Shown here: in pieces, positions 1-8,932 of the stretch | Position numbering within the stretch: position 1 is the stretch's first letter | Layout of the letters: every line of letters starts with the position of its first letter | Source: an uncultured Eubacteriales bacterium | GTDB lineage: Bacteria; Bacillota; Clostridia; Christensenellales; Aristaeellaceae | Assembly (NCBI GenBank): GCA_902765735.1 | Contig: CACXBB010000023.1 | Location: 1 to 62,764 of the forward strand | Reading direction: 5' to 3' | DNA: 62,764 bases | Position numbers and translations under genes: made by a program | The notes under the pieces: model-generated | Databases searched by the model: none | What the model was told of the DNA's origin: nothing | What the model saw: the letters and a program-made list of their open reading frames with translations, nothing else

Positions 1-296
1 CCGCGCCCGCCCCCGTGGCCGCTCCGGCCCCCAAGGCCGCCGCGCCGAAGGCCGCCGCCAAGCCCGCCGCCGCCACGGCCGGCAGCAAGCCCGTCAACGC
101 CCCCATGCCCGGCACCGTGCTGGACGTGAAGGTGTCCGTGGGTCAGAGCGTCAAGAACGGCGAGACCCTGCTGATCCTCGAAGCCATGAAGATGGAAAAC
201 GAAATCGCCGCGCCCGCCGACGGCGTCGTGGCCTCCATCAACGTAACCAAGGGCGCCACCGTGAATACCGGCGACCTGATGATCTCCCTGAACTAA
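1..296 (+). CDS. Biotin carrier (BCCP) subunit of a decarboxylase/carboxylase, 5' end outside the window
   Basis: This is the C-terminal part of a biotin carboxyl carrier protein. An Ala/Pro/Lys-rich flexible linker (about 25 residues) is followed by a complete biotinyl domain with the motif EAMKMEN; the biotinylated lysine is the codon at 189-191. The frame is open to the left edge, so the gene starts upstream; the GTG at 15 is inside the linker and is unlikely to be the true start. It lies 19 nt upstream of the beta-subunit gene and one gene before the alpha subunit, so it should carry CO2 between the carboxyltransferase and the membrane decarboxylase. The gamma/delta small membrane subunit would be expected just outside the window. 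Confidence 0.9.
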   Translation, partial: APAPVAAPAPKAAAPKAAAKPAAATAGSKPVNAPMPGTVLDVKVSVGQSVKNGETLLILEAMKMENEIAAPADGVVASINVTKGATVNTGDLMISLN

Positions 297-315
297 GCAT
301 CGGGAGGGTTCACGC

Positions 316-1818
316 ATGTTCAAAATGAAAAAGAGCAGCGCAACGCGCGCCTTTGCGTGTCTGCTGATACTGTTCATGCTGCTCGCGGGCTGGGCCATCG
401 CGGAAAACGCCGCGGAACCGGCGGCCCAACCCGAGGCGGCTGAGCAGGCGGCGGACGCGCCGGCGGCGGCAACGTCGGAGTATATGCCCAACGAGATGGC
501 GGAGGCCGCCGAGGTCGCCGAGGCCGTAGAGGCCGCCAGCCAGCAGAGCGAGGATCCGGACATCAGCGTCATACAGGGTCTGAAGAACATCGCCGCCAAC
601 ACCGGCTTCGCCCAGGGCGACTGGCGTCAGTACGCCATGATCGCGGTGGCCTGCGTGCTTCTGTACCTGGCCATCGTCAAGCAGTTCGAGCCCCTGCTCC
701 TGCTGCCCATCGCCTTCGGCATGCTGCTGGCGAACCTGCCGGCGGCGGGGCTGATGGGCCATCCCCACTTCACCTTCTATGACAGCCTCAAGGACGCCGC
801 CGTGGCCGCCCAGCGCCTGGGCAAGGACGCCACCGACGTGACCTACCGCTTCAACGAGGCCACCGGCATGATGCAGTACAGCCTGCAAACCGCCAACGGC
901 GGCCTGCTGTACTACCTGTACCACGGCGTCAAGTGGGGCATCTTCCCGCCCATCATCTTCATGGGCGTCGGCGCGATGACCGACTTCGCGCCCCTGATCG
1001 CCAACCCCAAGAGCCTGCTGCTGGGCGCTGCCGCGCAGCTGGGCATCTTCCTGACCTTCATCGGCGCGAAGGCCCTGGGCTTCTCCGCCAAGGAGGCCGG
1101 CGCCATCGGCATCATCGGCGGCGCGGACGGCCCGACGGCCATATTCGTCACCACCAAGCTGGCGCCCCATCTGCTGGGCCCCATCGCCGTGGCCGCGTAT
1201 TCCTACATGGCCCTGGTGCCGGTCATCCAGCCCCCGATCATGCGCGCGCTGACCACCGAGAAGGAGCGCAAGATCCGCATGGCGCAGCTGCGCCCCGTGT
1301 CCAAGACCGAGATCATCGTCTTCCCCATCGTGGTGACCATCATCGTGTCGCTGCTGCTGCCTGACGCGGCCTCCCTGGTGGGCATGCTGATGCTGGGCAA
1401 CCTGATGCGCGTGTGCGGCGTCGTGGAGCGCATCTCCAAGACCGCCCAGAACGAGCTGTGCAACATCGTCACCATCTTCCTGGGCCTGACGGTCGGCGCG
1501 ACCACCCAGGGCTCCACGTTCCTGACGCTGAACACCATCAAGATCGTCATACTGGGCGTGGTGGCCTTCAGCTTCGGCACTGCCGGCGGCGTGCTGCTGG
1601 CCAAGCTGATGAACGTGCTCTCCGGCGGCACCATCAACCCGCTCATCGGCTCCGCAGGCGTTTCCGCAGTGCCGATGGCGGCCCGCGTGTCCCAGAAGGA
1701 GGGCCAGAGGGCCGATCCCGGCAACTTCCTGCTGATGAACGCCATGGGCCCCAACGTGGCCGGCGTTATCGGCTCCGCGGTCGCCGCGGGCGTGTTCATC
1801 GCGCTGTTTGCGAAGTAA
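316..1818 (+). CDS. oadB: Na+-translocating decarboxylase, beta subunit (OadB/GcdB family)
   Basis: An integral membrane subunit that decarboxylates carboxybiotin and exports Na+. The family signature GGADGPTA is at residues 268-275, with Asp271 the equivalent of the essential aspartate; many hydrophobic helices span about residues 105-500. The start ATG has a GGAGGG box 9 nt upstream. Odd: the protein is 500 aa, while relatives are mostly 360-430. The extra part is N-terminal: a signal-like hydrophobic segment (residues 10-29) and then about 60 Ala/Glu-rich residues before the conserved core. Neighbours are the biotin carrier and the alpha subunit. The substrate (oxaloacetate, methylmalonyl-CoA or glutaconyl-CoA) is set by the alpha subunit; oxaloacetate or pyruvate chemistry is most likely here. 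Confidence 0.93.
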   Translation: MFKMKKSSATRAFACLLILFMLLAGWAIAENAAEPAAQPEAAEQAADAPAAATSEYMPNEMAEAAEVAEAVEAASQQSEDPDISVIQGLKNIAANTGFAQGDWRQYAMIAVACVLLYLAIVKQFEPLLLLPIAFGMLLANLPAAGLMGHPHFTFYDSLKDAAVAAQRLGKDATDVTYRFNEATGMMQYSLQTANGGLLYYLYHGVKWGIFPPIIFMGVGAMTDFAPLIANPKSLLLGAAAQLGIFLTFIGAKALGFSAKEAGAIGIIGGADGPTAIFVTTKLAPHLLGPIAVAAYSYMALVPVIQPPIMRALTTEKERKIRMAQLRPVSKTEIIVFPIVVTIIVSLLLPDAASLVGMLMLGNLMRVCGVVERISKTAQNELCNIVTIFLGLTVGATTQGSTFLTLNTIKIVILGVVAFSFGTAGGVLLAKLMNVLSGGTINPLIGSAGVSAVPMAARVSQKEGQRADPGNFLLMNAMGPNVAGVIGSAVAAGVFIALFAK

Positions 1819-1842
1819 TGACTTGAAACGGAGGAAACTACC

Positions 1843-3255
1843 ATGGCGAAAGTGATGATTACCGAAACCATCCTTCGTGACGCGCACCAGTCCCAGGCCG
1901 CGACCCGCATGCGCACTGAGGACATGCTGCCCGCCTGCGAGGTGCTGGACAAGGTTGGCTATTATTCCCTGGAGTGCTGGGGCGGCGCGACGTTCGACAG
2001 CTGCCTGCGCTTTCTGAACGAGGACCCCTGGGTGCGCCTGCGCAAGCTCAAGGAGGCGCTGCCCAAGACCAAGCTGCAAATGCTGTTCCGCGGCCAGAAC
2101 ATACTGGGCTACCGGCATTATGCCGACGACGTGGTGGACGAGTTCACCCGGCTGTCCATCAAGAACGGCATCGACGTCATCCGCATTTTCGACGCCCTCA
2201 ACGATCCCCGCAACCTGGAGCCCGCCATCAAGGCCACCAAGAAGTACGGCGGCATCTGCGAGGTGGCGCTGAGCTACACCATCAGCCCCGTACACACGGA
2301 GGAATACTTCGTGAACCTGGCGCTGGAGCTTGAAAAGATGGGCGCGGACAACATCTGCATCAAGGACATGGCGAACCTGCTGCTGCCCTACAAGGCATAT
2401 TCCCTGGTGAAGAGCTTAAAGCAGGCCCTGAAGCCGGAGACGAAGGTCCATCTGCACACCCACAACACCGCCGGCATTGGCGACATGACCAATCTGAAGG
2501 CCATTGAGGCGGGCGTGGACATCGTGGACTGCGCGCTGTCGCCCCTGGGCAACGGCACCAGCCAGCCGGCCACCGAGCCGCTGGTGGCCACACTGGCCGG
2601 AACCGAGTACGACACGGGCCTCGATCTGCACCTCATCACCCAGGCCACCGAGCATTTCCGGGGTGTGGCCCAGAAGCTCCAGGATCAGGGCGTGCTGGAT
2701 CCCAAGGTGCTGCGCGTGGACGTGAACACCCTGAAGTACCAGGTGCCGGGCGGCATGCTGTCCAACCTGATCAACCAGTTGAAGCAGGCCGGCCAGTCCG
2801 ACAGGCTCTATGACGTGCTGGCGGAGGTGCCGCGCGTGCGCGAGGACTTCGGCTATCCGCCGCTGGTCACCCCGACCTCCCAGATCGTCGGCACCCAGGC
2901 CGTCATGAACGTGCTCACCGGCGAGCGCTACAAGATGTGCCCCAAGGAGAGCCAGGGCCTTATGCGCGGCGAGTACGGCCGCCTGCCCGCCCCCGTCAAC
3001 GAGGATGTGCGCAAAAAGGTCATCGGCAACCAGAAGGTCATCACCTGCCGCCCCGTGGAGGATCCCTCCTACGGCGTCAAGCACCTGGACGAGTTCAAGA
3101 AGGAGATGGGCCAGTACTACACCCAGGAGGAGGACGTGCTCAGCTACGCCCTGTTCCCGCAGGTCGCCGAAAAGTTCTTCCAGAACCGCCAGGCCAAGCA
3201 GGTCGGCCTCGACAACAGCGTGCTCGACAAGAAGAACAACGCGATGCCTATTTGA
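1843..3255 (+). CDS. oadA: Oxaloacetate decarboxylase alpha / carboxyltransferase subunit (OadA, 5S type)
   Basis: Cytoplasmic carboxyltransferase that moves CO2 from oxaloacetate (or a related acid) to biotin. It has the HMGL-like TIM barrel with RDAHQS at residues 12-17, the metal site LHTHNT (His205, His207) and the carboxylated-lysine candidate Lys174 in IKDMA, followed by the conserved carboxylase domain. At 470 aa it lacks the C-terminal biotinyl domain of long OadA proteins; that domain is the separate carrier encoded two genes upstream. RBS GGAGG 9 nt before ATG. Last gene of the operon, followed by a terminator hairpin at 3273-3305. Alternative name: pyruvate carboxylase subunit B or transcarboxylase 5S; the sequence alone does not settle the substrate. 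Confidence 0.9.
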   Translation: MAKVMITETILRDAHQSQAATRMRTEDMLPACEVLDKVGYYSLECWGGATFDSCLRFLNEDPWVRLRKLKEALPKTKLQMLFRGQNILGYRHYADDVVDEFTRLSIKNGIDVIRIFDALNDPRNLEPAIKATKKYGGICEVALSYTISPVHTEEYFVNLALELEKMGADNICIKDMANLLLPYKAYSLVKSLKQALKPETKVHLHTHNTAGIGDMTNLKAIEAGVDIVDCALSPLGNGTSQPATEPLVATLAGTEYDTGLDLHLITQATEHFRGVAQKLQDQGVLDPKVLRVDVNTLKYQVPGGMLSNLINQLKQAGQSDRLYDVLAEVPRVREDFGYPPLVTPTSQIVGTQAVMNVLTGERYKMCPKESQGLMRGEYGRLPAPVNEDVRKKVIGNQKVITCRPVEDPSYGVKHLDEFKKEMGQYYTQEEDVLSYALFPQVAEKFFQNRQAKQVGLDNSVLDKKNNAMPI

Positions 3256-3272
3256 CAGGTTGTACTTTACCG

Positions 3273-3305
3273 GCAGCGCCCGCGTTTCGCGGGCGCTGTG
3301 CTTTT
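3273..3305 (+). terminator. Rho-independent terminator after oadA
   Basis: A stem CAGCGCCCGCG / CGGGCGCTG with a TTTCG loop is followed by a short T-run (CTTTT), 17 nt after the oadA stop codon. Confidence 0.75.
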
Positions 3306-3313
3306 GTTGTGGA

Positions 3314-3899
3314 GGGAACAGGGAACAGGGAACAGGGAACAGGAAATGCTGCTGCCGCGCAAAAAACAAAGTTATTTCACGGTAACTTGTGGGATAACGA
3401 CCTCTCAGTCACCGATTTCGTCGGCGACAGCTCCCCTGGAAGGGAACCTCTCAGTCACAGCCTGCGGCTGTGCCAGCTCCCCTGGAAGGGGCACCTCATC
3501 CGTCATGGCTTCGCCATGCCACCTTCCCCTGAAGGGGAAGGCAATTCCCCTGAAGGGGAAGGCAAAGGCTGCCGCGCGCAGATCATAGCCCTCTTGCCTC
3601 CCCGTCATGCCTCCCTCTTAGAGGGAGGTGGCCCGCAGGGCCGGAGGGAGTGGGAGATGCCCCGGCCCGTAGGGCCTAGCGAAGCGTCAGGGGGCGGAGA
3701 GGTTCCGTAAGCGATGGAGATGAGCATCCCACAAGTTTCCGTGATGAGCCAAAACATATGCCATCTGCGCCAAAAGCCTTCCCCTTCAGGGGAAGGTGGC
3801 AGCCCGAAGGGCTGACGAAAGAGGTCGTCCCCGTCCACAACAAATATGAAAACATTGCACCGGAAACGGCGGCAGCCACTATTCCTGTTCCCTGTTCCC
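3314..3899. repeat. Composite repeat island A with inverted GGGAACA heptamer ends
   Basis: This fills the 830-nt gap between oadA and the first capA-like gene; no gene is credible inside. Left end: four GGGAACA units (3314-3341), then GGAAATGCTGCTGCCGC. Right end: the inverted heptamer TGTTCCC twice (3886-3899), preceded by GCGGCAGCCACTATTCC. Between them are a TTGTGGGAT motif (about 3386) with its inverted partner ATCCCACAAG (about 3727), CTCAGTC-type two-hairpin modules (3405-3500), and CCTTCCCC/GGGGAAGG palindromes at 3522-3541, 3544-3562 and 3777-3796. Open frames crossing this region only read through repeats. Confidence 0.85.
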
Positions 3900-4023
3900 T
3901 GATTTATCGGGCTTTGCCCGAAAAATCCCGCCTCATCCCCCAAAATCATTACACCAACTATTTCACAAATATGATCAAATATGACGGAAATATGTTTGAA
4001 ATTTAAATTTAACATATAGATAA

Positions 4024-4051
4024 TGAACATTGTGACAAAAAATAGTATAAT
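4024..4051 (+). promoter_or_regulatory. Weak promoter candidate for the capA-like pair
   Basis: TATAAT at 4046-4051 with TGAACA 16 nt upstream, in an AT-rich stretch 34 nt before the ATG at 4085. The -10 is perfect; the -35 is poor. Confidence 0.45.
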
Positions 4052-4084
4052 AATCCCGGATTGTCATAGGGATGGAGGCAAAAT

Positions 4085-5794
4085 ATGGGCAAAAAGATGA
4101 CAAAAAAGAAAAGCACGAAGGCGGAGCGCATGCGCATGAAGCGCAGAAGGCAGATGATCCGCAACGGAATTGTCTTTGGCGGCATTGCCGCCGTATGTGT
4201 CGTCTGCCTGATCATGATATCGATACTCAACCGACCGGTGGTGCCGCAATCCACCTGGTACGTGGAGGACGGCGCGCTGGAGATCGCCGCGCCGCCGTTG
4301 AACGCCGACGGCCCGAAGCTGGCGGCGGGGACCTTCAACACCACCGAAAACAAAGCCAACGACGGCTCCAGCAACTTTGACGCCGTGCCCGACCTGCCCA
4401 CCCGGGCGGATCAGGCCGCGGACGAACAGGCGAGCGACGAGGTGCCCAGCTTCGAGTCCGAATTCGGCGTCGCGCCGGACTTCGGCGAGGAGACTGCCGA
4501 TACCCGGGAGATACTGTCCGACGACGGCACCGTGATCCGCGAGGGCAGCCAGTCCGCCGACGACGCGGACGTGTCCGAACCGGAGGACGGCGCCGCGAAG
4601 GCCCAGGCCAACCCGGACGGCAGCGCCAGCATCACCATCACCGCCGCGGGCGACTGCACCTTCGGCGGCTGTCTCAAGCACGACACCTTCAAGGTGTTCA
4701 AGAAGTACGTGGACGCCTACGGCTACGACTACTTCTTTCAGAACGTGCGCTCCCTGTTCCAGCAGGACGACCTGACCATCATCAACCTGGAGGGCCCGCT
4801 GACCGACGTGGGCACCATGACCACCAAGAGCGGCATCTGCTTCCGCGGCGAGCCGGAGTGGACGGCCATCATGACCGGCTCCAGCGTCGAGGTGTGCAAT
4901 TTTGCCAACAACCACGCCATGGACATGGGCAAGGAGGGCTTCGAGCGCACCACCCAGGCCCTGGACGAGGCCGGCATCGGCTATTGCGCCTACTCCAAGG
5001 CGTACAATACCACCGTCAAGGGCGTGCGCGTCACCGTGCTGGGCTTTGACAAGTGGAACAACAGCAAGTCCGAGGTCGTGGAGGCCGTCAAGCAGGCGCG
5101 TCCCGACTGTGACCTGCTGATCGTCAACATGCACTGGGGCTTCGAGATGCACTACGAGCCCATGAAGGACCAGAAGGACGTGGGCCACGCCATCATCGAC
5201 GCCGGCGCGGACCTGGTCATCGGCACCCATCCCCACGTGTACGGCGGGGTGGAGCAGTACAAGGGCAAGTACATCTGTTACAGCCTGGGCAACTTCTGCT
5301 TCGGCGGCAACACCATGCCCTCCGACCAGCGCGCCATGATGTTCCAGCAGGTGTTCAACGTCTCCGAGACGGGCGAGATCACCGACGGTGGCATCAACGT
5401 GATCCCCGTGCGCGTGTCCGGCGATTCCCACAAGAACGACTTCCAGCCCCGCGTGCTGGGCGCGAAGGCCGGCGCCAAGCTGCTCAAGGCCATCGCGAAG
5501 TACTCCAACCTGAACAAGAACACCGTCTGGATGACCGCCAGCTATCCCGAGCAGATCGGGCTTCTGAGCAGGACCGTCGTGGGCAGCGCCGATTCGGCGG
5601 CGTCCGCTCAAACGGTGACGGAGGCAGCCTCAGACTACGCCGTCACGGGCATCGAAGAACCCGAGGCAGCCGTTCAGGCTGAGGCAGCCCCCCTGACCGA
5701 GGCGACCAAGCAGCCCATCGGCACGGTGGAGATGACCCAGGAACAGAAGATACAGATACAGGAACAGATCTACTACGACCAGATGGTCAAATAA
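4085..5794 (+). CDS. CapA-family exported metallophosphatase (569 aa)
   Basis: Membrane-anchored enzyme of the PGA_cap (CapA) family, a calcineurin-like metallophosphatase fold linked to polyglutamate or other surface polymers. A lysine/arginine-rich start and one TM helix (about residues 31-52) are followed by the segment TWYVEDGALEI, an acidic low-complexity linker, and the catalytic domain from about residue 180: AAGDCTFGG, NFANNHAMD, NMHWGFE and GTHPHVYGG hold the expected metal ligands. A 55-residue Ala/Glu/Thr tail follows. RBS GGAGG 7 nt before the ATG. The next gene is a clear paralogue. No capB, capC or capD is nearby, so the polymer is unknown. The last codons are duplicated just downstream around a repeat. 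Confidence 0.85.
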   Translation: MGKKMTKKKSTKAERMRMKRRRQMIRNGIVFGGIAAVCVVCLIMISILNRPVVPQSTWYVEDGALEIAAPPLNADGPKLAAGTFNTTENKANDGSSNFDAVPDLPTRADQAADEQASDEVPSFESEFGVAPDFGEETADTREILSDDGTVIREGSQSADDADVSEPEDGAAKAQANPDGSASITITAAGDCTFGGCLKHDTFKVFKKYVDAYGYDYFFQNVRSLFQQDDLTIINLEGPLTDVGTMTTKSGICFRGEPEWTAIMTGSSVEVCNFANNHAMDMGKEGFERTTQALDEAGIGYCAYSKAYNTTVKGVRVTVLGFDKWNNSKSEVVEAVKQARPDCDLLIVNMHWGFEMHYEPMKDQKDVGHAIIDAGADLVIGTHPHVYGGVEQYKGKYICYSLGNFCFGGNTMPSDQRAMMFQQVFNVSETGEITDGGINVIPVRVSGDSHKNDFQPRVLGAKAGAKLLKAIAKYSNLNKNTVWMTASYPEQIGLLSRTVVGSADSAASAQTVTEAASDYAVTGIEEPEAAVQAEAAPLTEATKQPIGTVEMTQEQKIQIQEQIYYDQMVK

Positions 5795-5865
5795 CGAACG
5801 GCAAACGTTCAGTCCGGCGGGCGATCAGGGGATCGCCCCTACGACCGGATGGTCAAATAACCGAC
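5774..5865. repeat. Duplicated gene end flanking a GGGCGAT palindrome
   Basis: About 22 bp containing the last codons and the stop of the first capA-like gene (5774-5795) recurs at 5840-5861 with one mismatch. Between the copies lies the interspersed palindrome GGGCGATC..GATCGCCC CTACG (5819-5843), whose CTACG end merges into the right-hand copy. Confidence 0.8.
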
Positions 5866-5881
5866 GAATAGGGGAACGGCT

Positions 5882-7306
5882 GTGACGAAGAAGCGGAAGA
5901 TTTCAAAGGCGGCGCGCAAGCGGGCCGCACGCAGGCGGCGCATGCTGAAAACCGGCGCGATCTATGCCGGGGTGGCGCTCTTGTGCGTGGGGTGCCTGCT
6001 GGCGATGTCGGCGCTGAGTCGTCCCGTCGAGCCCCGGAATACCTGGTACGTGGAGGACGGCGCGCTGGAGATCGTCGCGCCGGGCCTGACCGGCGACGGT
6101 CCCGCCGTCGCCTCCGGTGCGATCACGGCCGCGGGGGACGAAGGCGACTTCGCCCCCCGCGTGCTGCCCGGCTACGCCGGGGAGCCCACCCGGGTGCCCG
6201 CCGCACCCACCCCGACGCCCACCGAGACCCCCGCGGCCACGCCCGGCGAAACGCCCGAGCCGGCTCCGTCGGCTACCGCCCGGACCATCACCGTCACCGC
6301 GGCGGGGGACTGCACCCTGGGCGGCAGCGTGCACCAGGACACCTACGCCCGGTTCAAGCGGTTCGTGCAGAAATACGGCTACGACTACTTCCTCGCCAAT
6401 GTGCGGCCGCTGTTCGAGGCGGACGACCTGACCGTCGTGAACCTCGAGGGCGCGCTGACCGACGTGGGGAAGGACCGTCACGGCAGCTACGTGTTCAAGG
6501 GCGACCCGGACTACGTGAACATACTCACCGGCTCCAGCGTGGAGCTGTGCAACGTGGCCAACAACCACTCCCAGGACTTCGGCGCGGCGGGCCTCAAGCG
6601 CACCGCCGAGGTGTTGGAGGCCGCCGGCGTTGGCTGCTGCGGCTACTCCAAGGTGTTCCGCACCACCATCAAGGGCGTGCGCATCACGGCGCTGGGGTAT
6701 CTGCAGTGGGAGATCGACAAAAACAAGATCGTGGAGGCTGTCAAGCGCGAGCGCCCTGACTGCGACCTGCTGATCGTCAACATGCACTGGGGCCTGGAGA
6801 AGCACTACGAGCCCGTGCCCGCCCAGAAGACCTACGGCCACGCCATCATCGACGCCGGGGCCGACCTCATCATCGGCACCCATCCCCACGTGTACGGTGG
6901 CATCGAGAAGTACAAGGGCAAGTACATCGTGTACAGCCTGGGCAACTTCTGCTTCGGCGGCAACGACAACCCCTCGGACAAGCGGGCGCTGATGTTCCAG
7001 CAGACCTTCAACGTGTCCGAGACCGGGGAGATCAGCGACGGCGGCATCAACGTGATCCCGTGCAGCATCTCCTGCGGATCCGGCAAGAACGACTACCGGC
7101 CCACGGTCATGCAGCCCTCCGACGGCGTGAAGCTGCTCAGGGCCATGGCCCGATACTCAAATTTCTCCAAGGGCGGCTTTGAATGGCTGGCGGGCTGCTA
7201 CCCCGAGCAGGTCGGGCTGGTGACCGTCGCCCGCCCCGCCGCACAGGCAGAGCCCGCCACGCTGGCGGAGGATACACCGGCGCCGGACGGACTGGAAGTG
7301 AGTTGA
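5882..7306 (+). CDS. CapA-family exported metallophosphatase, second copy (474 aa)
   Basis: A paralogue of the preceding gene with the same plan: a basic N-terminus, one TM helix (about residues 22-43), NTWYVEDGALEI, a linker, then the CapA domain with AAGDCTLGG, NVANNHSQD, NMHWGLE and GTHPHVYGG. The linker differs: here it is Pro/Thr-rich (PTPTPTE style, about residues 103-135) rather than acidic, and the C-terminal tail is short. It starts with GTG behind AGGGGAAC; no in-frame ATG comes before the conserved TM segment. One nucleotide separates its stop codon from the start of the following PP-loop gene, so the two are co-transcribed. The substrate is unknown, as for its neighbour. Confidence 0.85.
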   Translation: MTKKRKISKAARKRAARRRRMLKTGAIYAGVALLCVGCLLAMSALSRPVEPRNTWYVEDGALEIVAPGLTGDGPAVASGAITAAGDEGDFAPRVLPGYAGEPTRVPAAPTPTPTETPAATPGETPEPAPSATARTITVTAAGDCTLGGSVHQDTYARFKRFVQKYGYDYFLANVRPLFEADDLTVVNLEGALTDVGKDRHGSYVFKGDPDYVNILTGSSVELCNVANNHSQDFGAAGLKRTAEVLEAAGVGCCGYSKVFRTTIKGVRITALGYLQWEIDKNKIVEAVKRERPDCDLLIVNMHWGLEKHYEPVPAQKTYGHAIIDAGADLIIGTHPHVYGGIEKYKGKYIVYSLGNFCFGGNDNPSDKRALMFQQTFNVSETGEISDGGINVIPCSISCGSGKNDYRPTVMQPSDGVKLLRAMARYSNFSKGGFEWLAGCYPEQVGLVTVARPAAQAEPATLAEDTPAPDGLEVS

Positions 7307-7307
7307 T

Positions 7308-8162
7308 ATGGGCGGGAACGCGCGCAACATGGACGCCTGCCAGCTCATTGAGCGCAGCATCCAGAAGAAGTACCGCAAGGAACTGTGGACGCCCTTCGTG
7401 GCGGCGGTGAAGCGCTACCGGCTGATCCAGGCGGGGGACCACATCGCCGTGTGCATCTCCGGCGGCAAGGACTCCATGCTGCTGGCCGTGATGATGCGGC
7501 AGCTACAGCGCTACTCCGACGTGCCCTTCGAGACGGTGTTTCTGGTGATGGACCCGGGGTACATCCCCGAGAACCGGCGGCAGATCGAGCATAACGCCGC
7601 GCTGCTCAAGCTGCCCGTGCAGGTGTTCAAGAGCAACGTGTTCGAGGTCGCAAACGGCGCGGAGAAGAATCCCTGCTACCTGTGCGCCCGCATGCGGCGG
7701 GGCTTTCTGTACGCCCGGGCGCGGGAACTGGGGTGCAACAAGATCGCGCTGGGGCACCACTTCAACGACGTGATCGAGACCACCGTGATGGCCATGCTCT
7801 ACGGCGCGCAGCTGCAGGGCATGATGCCCAAGGTGCGCAGCGACAACTTCCCCGGCATGGAGCTGATCCGCCCGCTGTACTGCGTGCACGAGGACGACAT
7901 CATCGCCTGGCGCAACTACAACGGACTGAAGTTTCTGCAGTGCGCCTGCCGGTTCACCGAACACGCCGCCGAGGCGGTGCACGCCTCCAAGCGGCAGGAG
8001 GTCAAGCTGCTGCTCAGGCAGCTCAGGGCGCACAACCCCGACGTGGAGAAGAGCGTGTTCAACAGCATCCACGCCGTGAACCTGGATACCTTTCCCGGCT
8101 GGAAGACCCTGGGCGAGGAACACAGCTTCCTGGAGTGGTACGACGAGCGGAAAAACCCGTAG
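7308..8162 (+). CDS. TtcA-like PP-loop ATPase (tRNA 2-thiolation family)
   Basis: Adenylating PP-loop enzyme of the TtcA/TtuA group, which thiolates tRNA bases. The ATP-binding motif is SGGKDS (about residues 51-56). Two cysteine clusters fit the Fe-S site of the family: NPCYLCARM (about residue 124) and FLQCACRF (about residue 208), and GHHFND follows the first. Length 284 aa is usual. ATG at 7308 is used; an internal ATG at 7329 (MDACQ) is possible. It is tightly coupled to the upstream CapA-like gene, with no functional link that I know of. The stop codon TAG (8160-8162) is part of the GTAGGG end of an interspersed palindrome. Confidence 0.8.
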   Translation: MGGNARNMDACQLIERSIQKKYRKELWTPFVAAVKRYRLIQAGDHIAVCISGGKDSMLLAVMMRQLQRYSDVPFETVFLVMDPGYIPENRRQIEHNAALLKLPVQVFKSNVFEVANGAEKNPCYLCARMRRGFLYARARELGCNKIALGHHFNDVIETTVMAMLYGAQLQGMMPKVRSDNFPGMELIRPLYCVHEDDIIAWRNYNGLKFLQCACRFTEHAAEAVHASKRQEVKLLLRQLRAHNPDVEKSVFNSIHAVNLDTFPGWKTLGEEHSFLEWYDERKNP

Positions 8163-8183
8163 GGACGCCATTCATGGCGTCCG
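8159..8183. repeat. GTAGGG palindrome (GGACGCC/GGCGTCC type)
   Basis: GTAGGG followed by a perfect hairpin ending GGCGTCCG. The same element occurs at about 31674, 31844, 37582-37712, 55069, 55290 and 55330. Its first TAG is the stop codon of the PP-loop gene. Confidence 0.8.
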
Positions 8184-8251
8184 CTGCCGCCCGCCTGCGC
8201 ACGAACAGTTGGTGCATGCTGGAAGATTCTGTGGTATTTGTGTGTTGACGA

Positions 8252-8281
8252 TGGACAACCGCCCCCTGTATGGGTTATAAT
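8252..8281 (+). promoter_or_regulatory. Promoter of the small secreted protein gene
   Basis: TGGACA (8252-8257), 18-nt spacer, TATAAT (8276-8281). The -10 overlaps a possible upstream start at 8270, which argues for the downstream start at 8324. Confidence 0.7.
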
Positions 8282-8323
8282 AACCATGAACCCAAATCCC
8301 ATCGCGAAAGGGGAGAGGACGTT

Positions 8324-8782
8324 ATGAAATTCATTGGAATAATACTGATCGCTGCGATGCTGTTCACCGGCGTGACGGGGGTCTCTGTGGCGCAGGTGCT
8401 GGCCATGAGCGCGGACGACTTTGACGCCGGCGGCTACGACGGCGCGTGGACCACCGTGAAGGCGCTGGACGTGGAGATCTTCCTGCCCGACGGCTGGACG
8501 GGCGAGGACACCGACCAGGACGGCGCGTGCTACATCGCCAGGAGCGCGGACGGCGCGGCGTCGCTGACCGTCAACTATCCCGTGGACGGCGCGGCGGGCG
8601 AGGAGATCTCGGCCAACGGCAAGCCGGCCACCATCGTGCGCGGCGACGACGGCAGCCTGTCGATCACCGTGATCCTCAGCGAAAACCGGCTGGCGGAATT
8701 CCGCTTCGACCGGACGGACGAGGACGCCCTGACCGAGGACCTGGCGCTGCAGATCGCGGGCTCCTGGACCGACGTGTGGTGA
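8324..8782 (+). CDS. Small exported protein of unknown function (152 aa)
   Basis: I do not recognise the family. An N-terminal hydrophobic segment (residues 2-20, ending near VSVAQ) looks like a signal peptide or anchor; the rest is a compact acidic domain of about 130 residues without cysteines. The start ATG at 8324 has AAAGGGGAGAGG upstream; an earlier in-frame start at 8270 would lie inside the promoter. The gene is a single unit: its own promoter, then a terminator at 8797-8837. Confidence 0.65.
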   Translation: MKFIGIILIAAMLFTGVTGVSVAQVLAMSADDFDAGGYDGAWTTVKALDVEIFLPDGWTGEDTDQDGACYIARSADGAASLTVNYPVDGAAGEEISANGKPATIVRGDDGSLSITVILSENRLAEFRFDRTDEDALTEDLALQIAGSWTDVW

Positions 8783-8796
8783 TACGTCGAACATGA

Positions 8797-8837
8797 TAAA
8801 AAAACCGCCTTACATATGATGAAGGGCGGTTTTTTAT
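8797..8837 (+). terminator. Terminator after the small exported protein
   Basis: AAAAACCGCC(T) pairs with (A)GGGCGGTTTTTT around a 12-nt loop. The A- and T-runs on both sides make it potentially bidirectional. Confidence 0.85.
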
Positions 8838-8848
8838 GATTTCGAAAA

Positions 8849-8860
8849 AAATCGCTTGCC
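8849..8860. promoter_or_regulatory. Operator-like site overlapping the lacI-type -35 box
   Basis: AAATCGCTTGCC reads GGCAAGCGATTT on the minus strand, matching 11 of 12 bases of the palindrome GGCAAGCGATTGCC in the transporter leader (10297-10310). Confidence 0.5.
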
Positions 8861-8884
8861 TTTTTCGGAAAAATCATGTATACT
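8856..8884 (+). promoter_or_regulatory. Promoter of the LacI-type regulator
   Basis: TTGCCT (8856-8861), 17-nt spacer, TATACT (8879-8884), 48 nt before the ATG. Confidence 0.75.
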
Positions 8885-8896
8885 GTTTTTATCCAA

Positions 8897-8910
8897 CTAA
8901 AACGATTTAG
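8897..8910. promoter_or_regulatory. Candidate autoregulatory LacI-type operator
   Basis: CTAAAACGATTTAG, a near-perfect 14-bp palindrome with the central CG typical of LacI-family operators, sits in the leader just downstream of the -10 box. Confidence 0.6.
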
Positions 8911-8932
8911 GCAAGGCTGGGGGGAGTGTCGG

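Noticed and set aside
2937-4030. Open frames running through the repeat island after oadA on both strands (similar ones at 22835-23622)
   Set aside because: Their sequence is made of palindromes and heptamers, with no RBS; the same peptide pieces recur wherever the repeats do.
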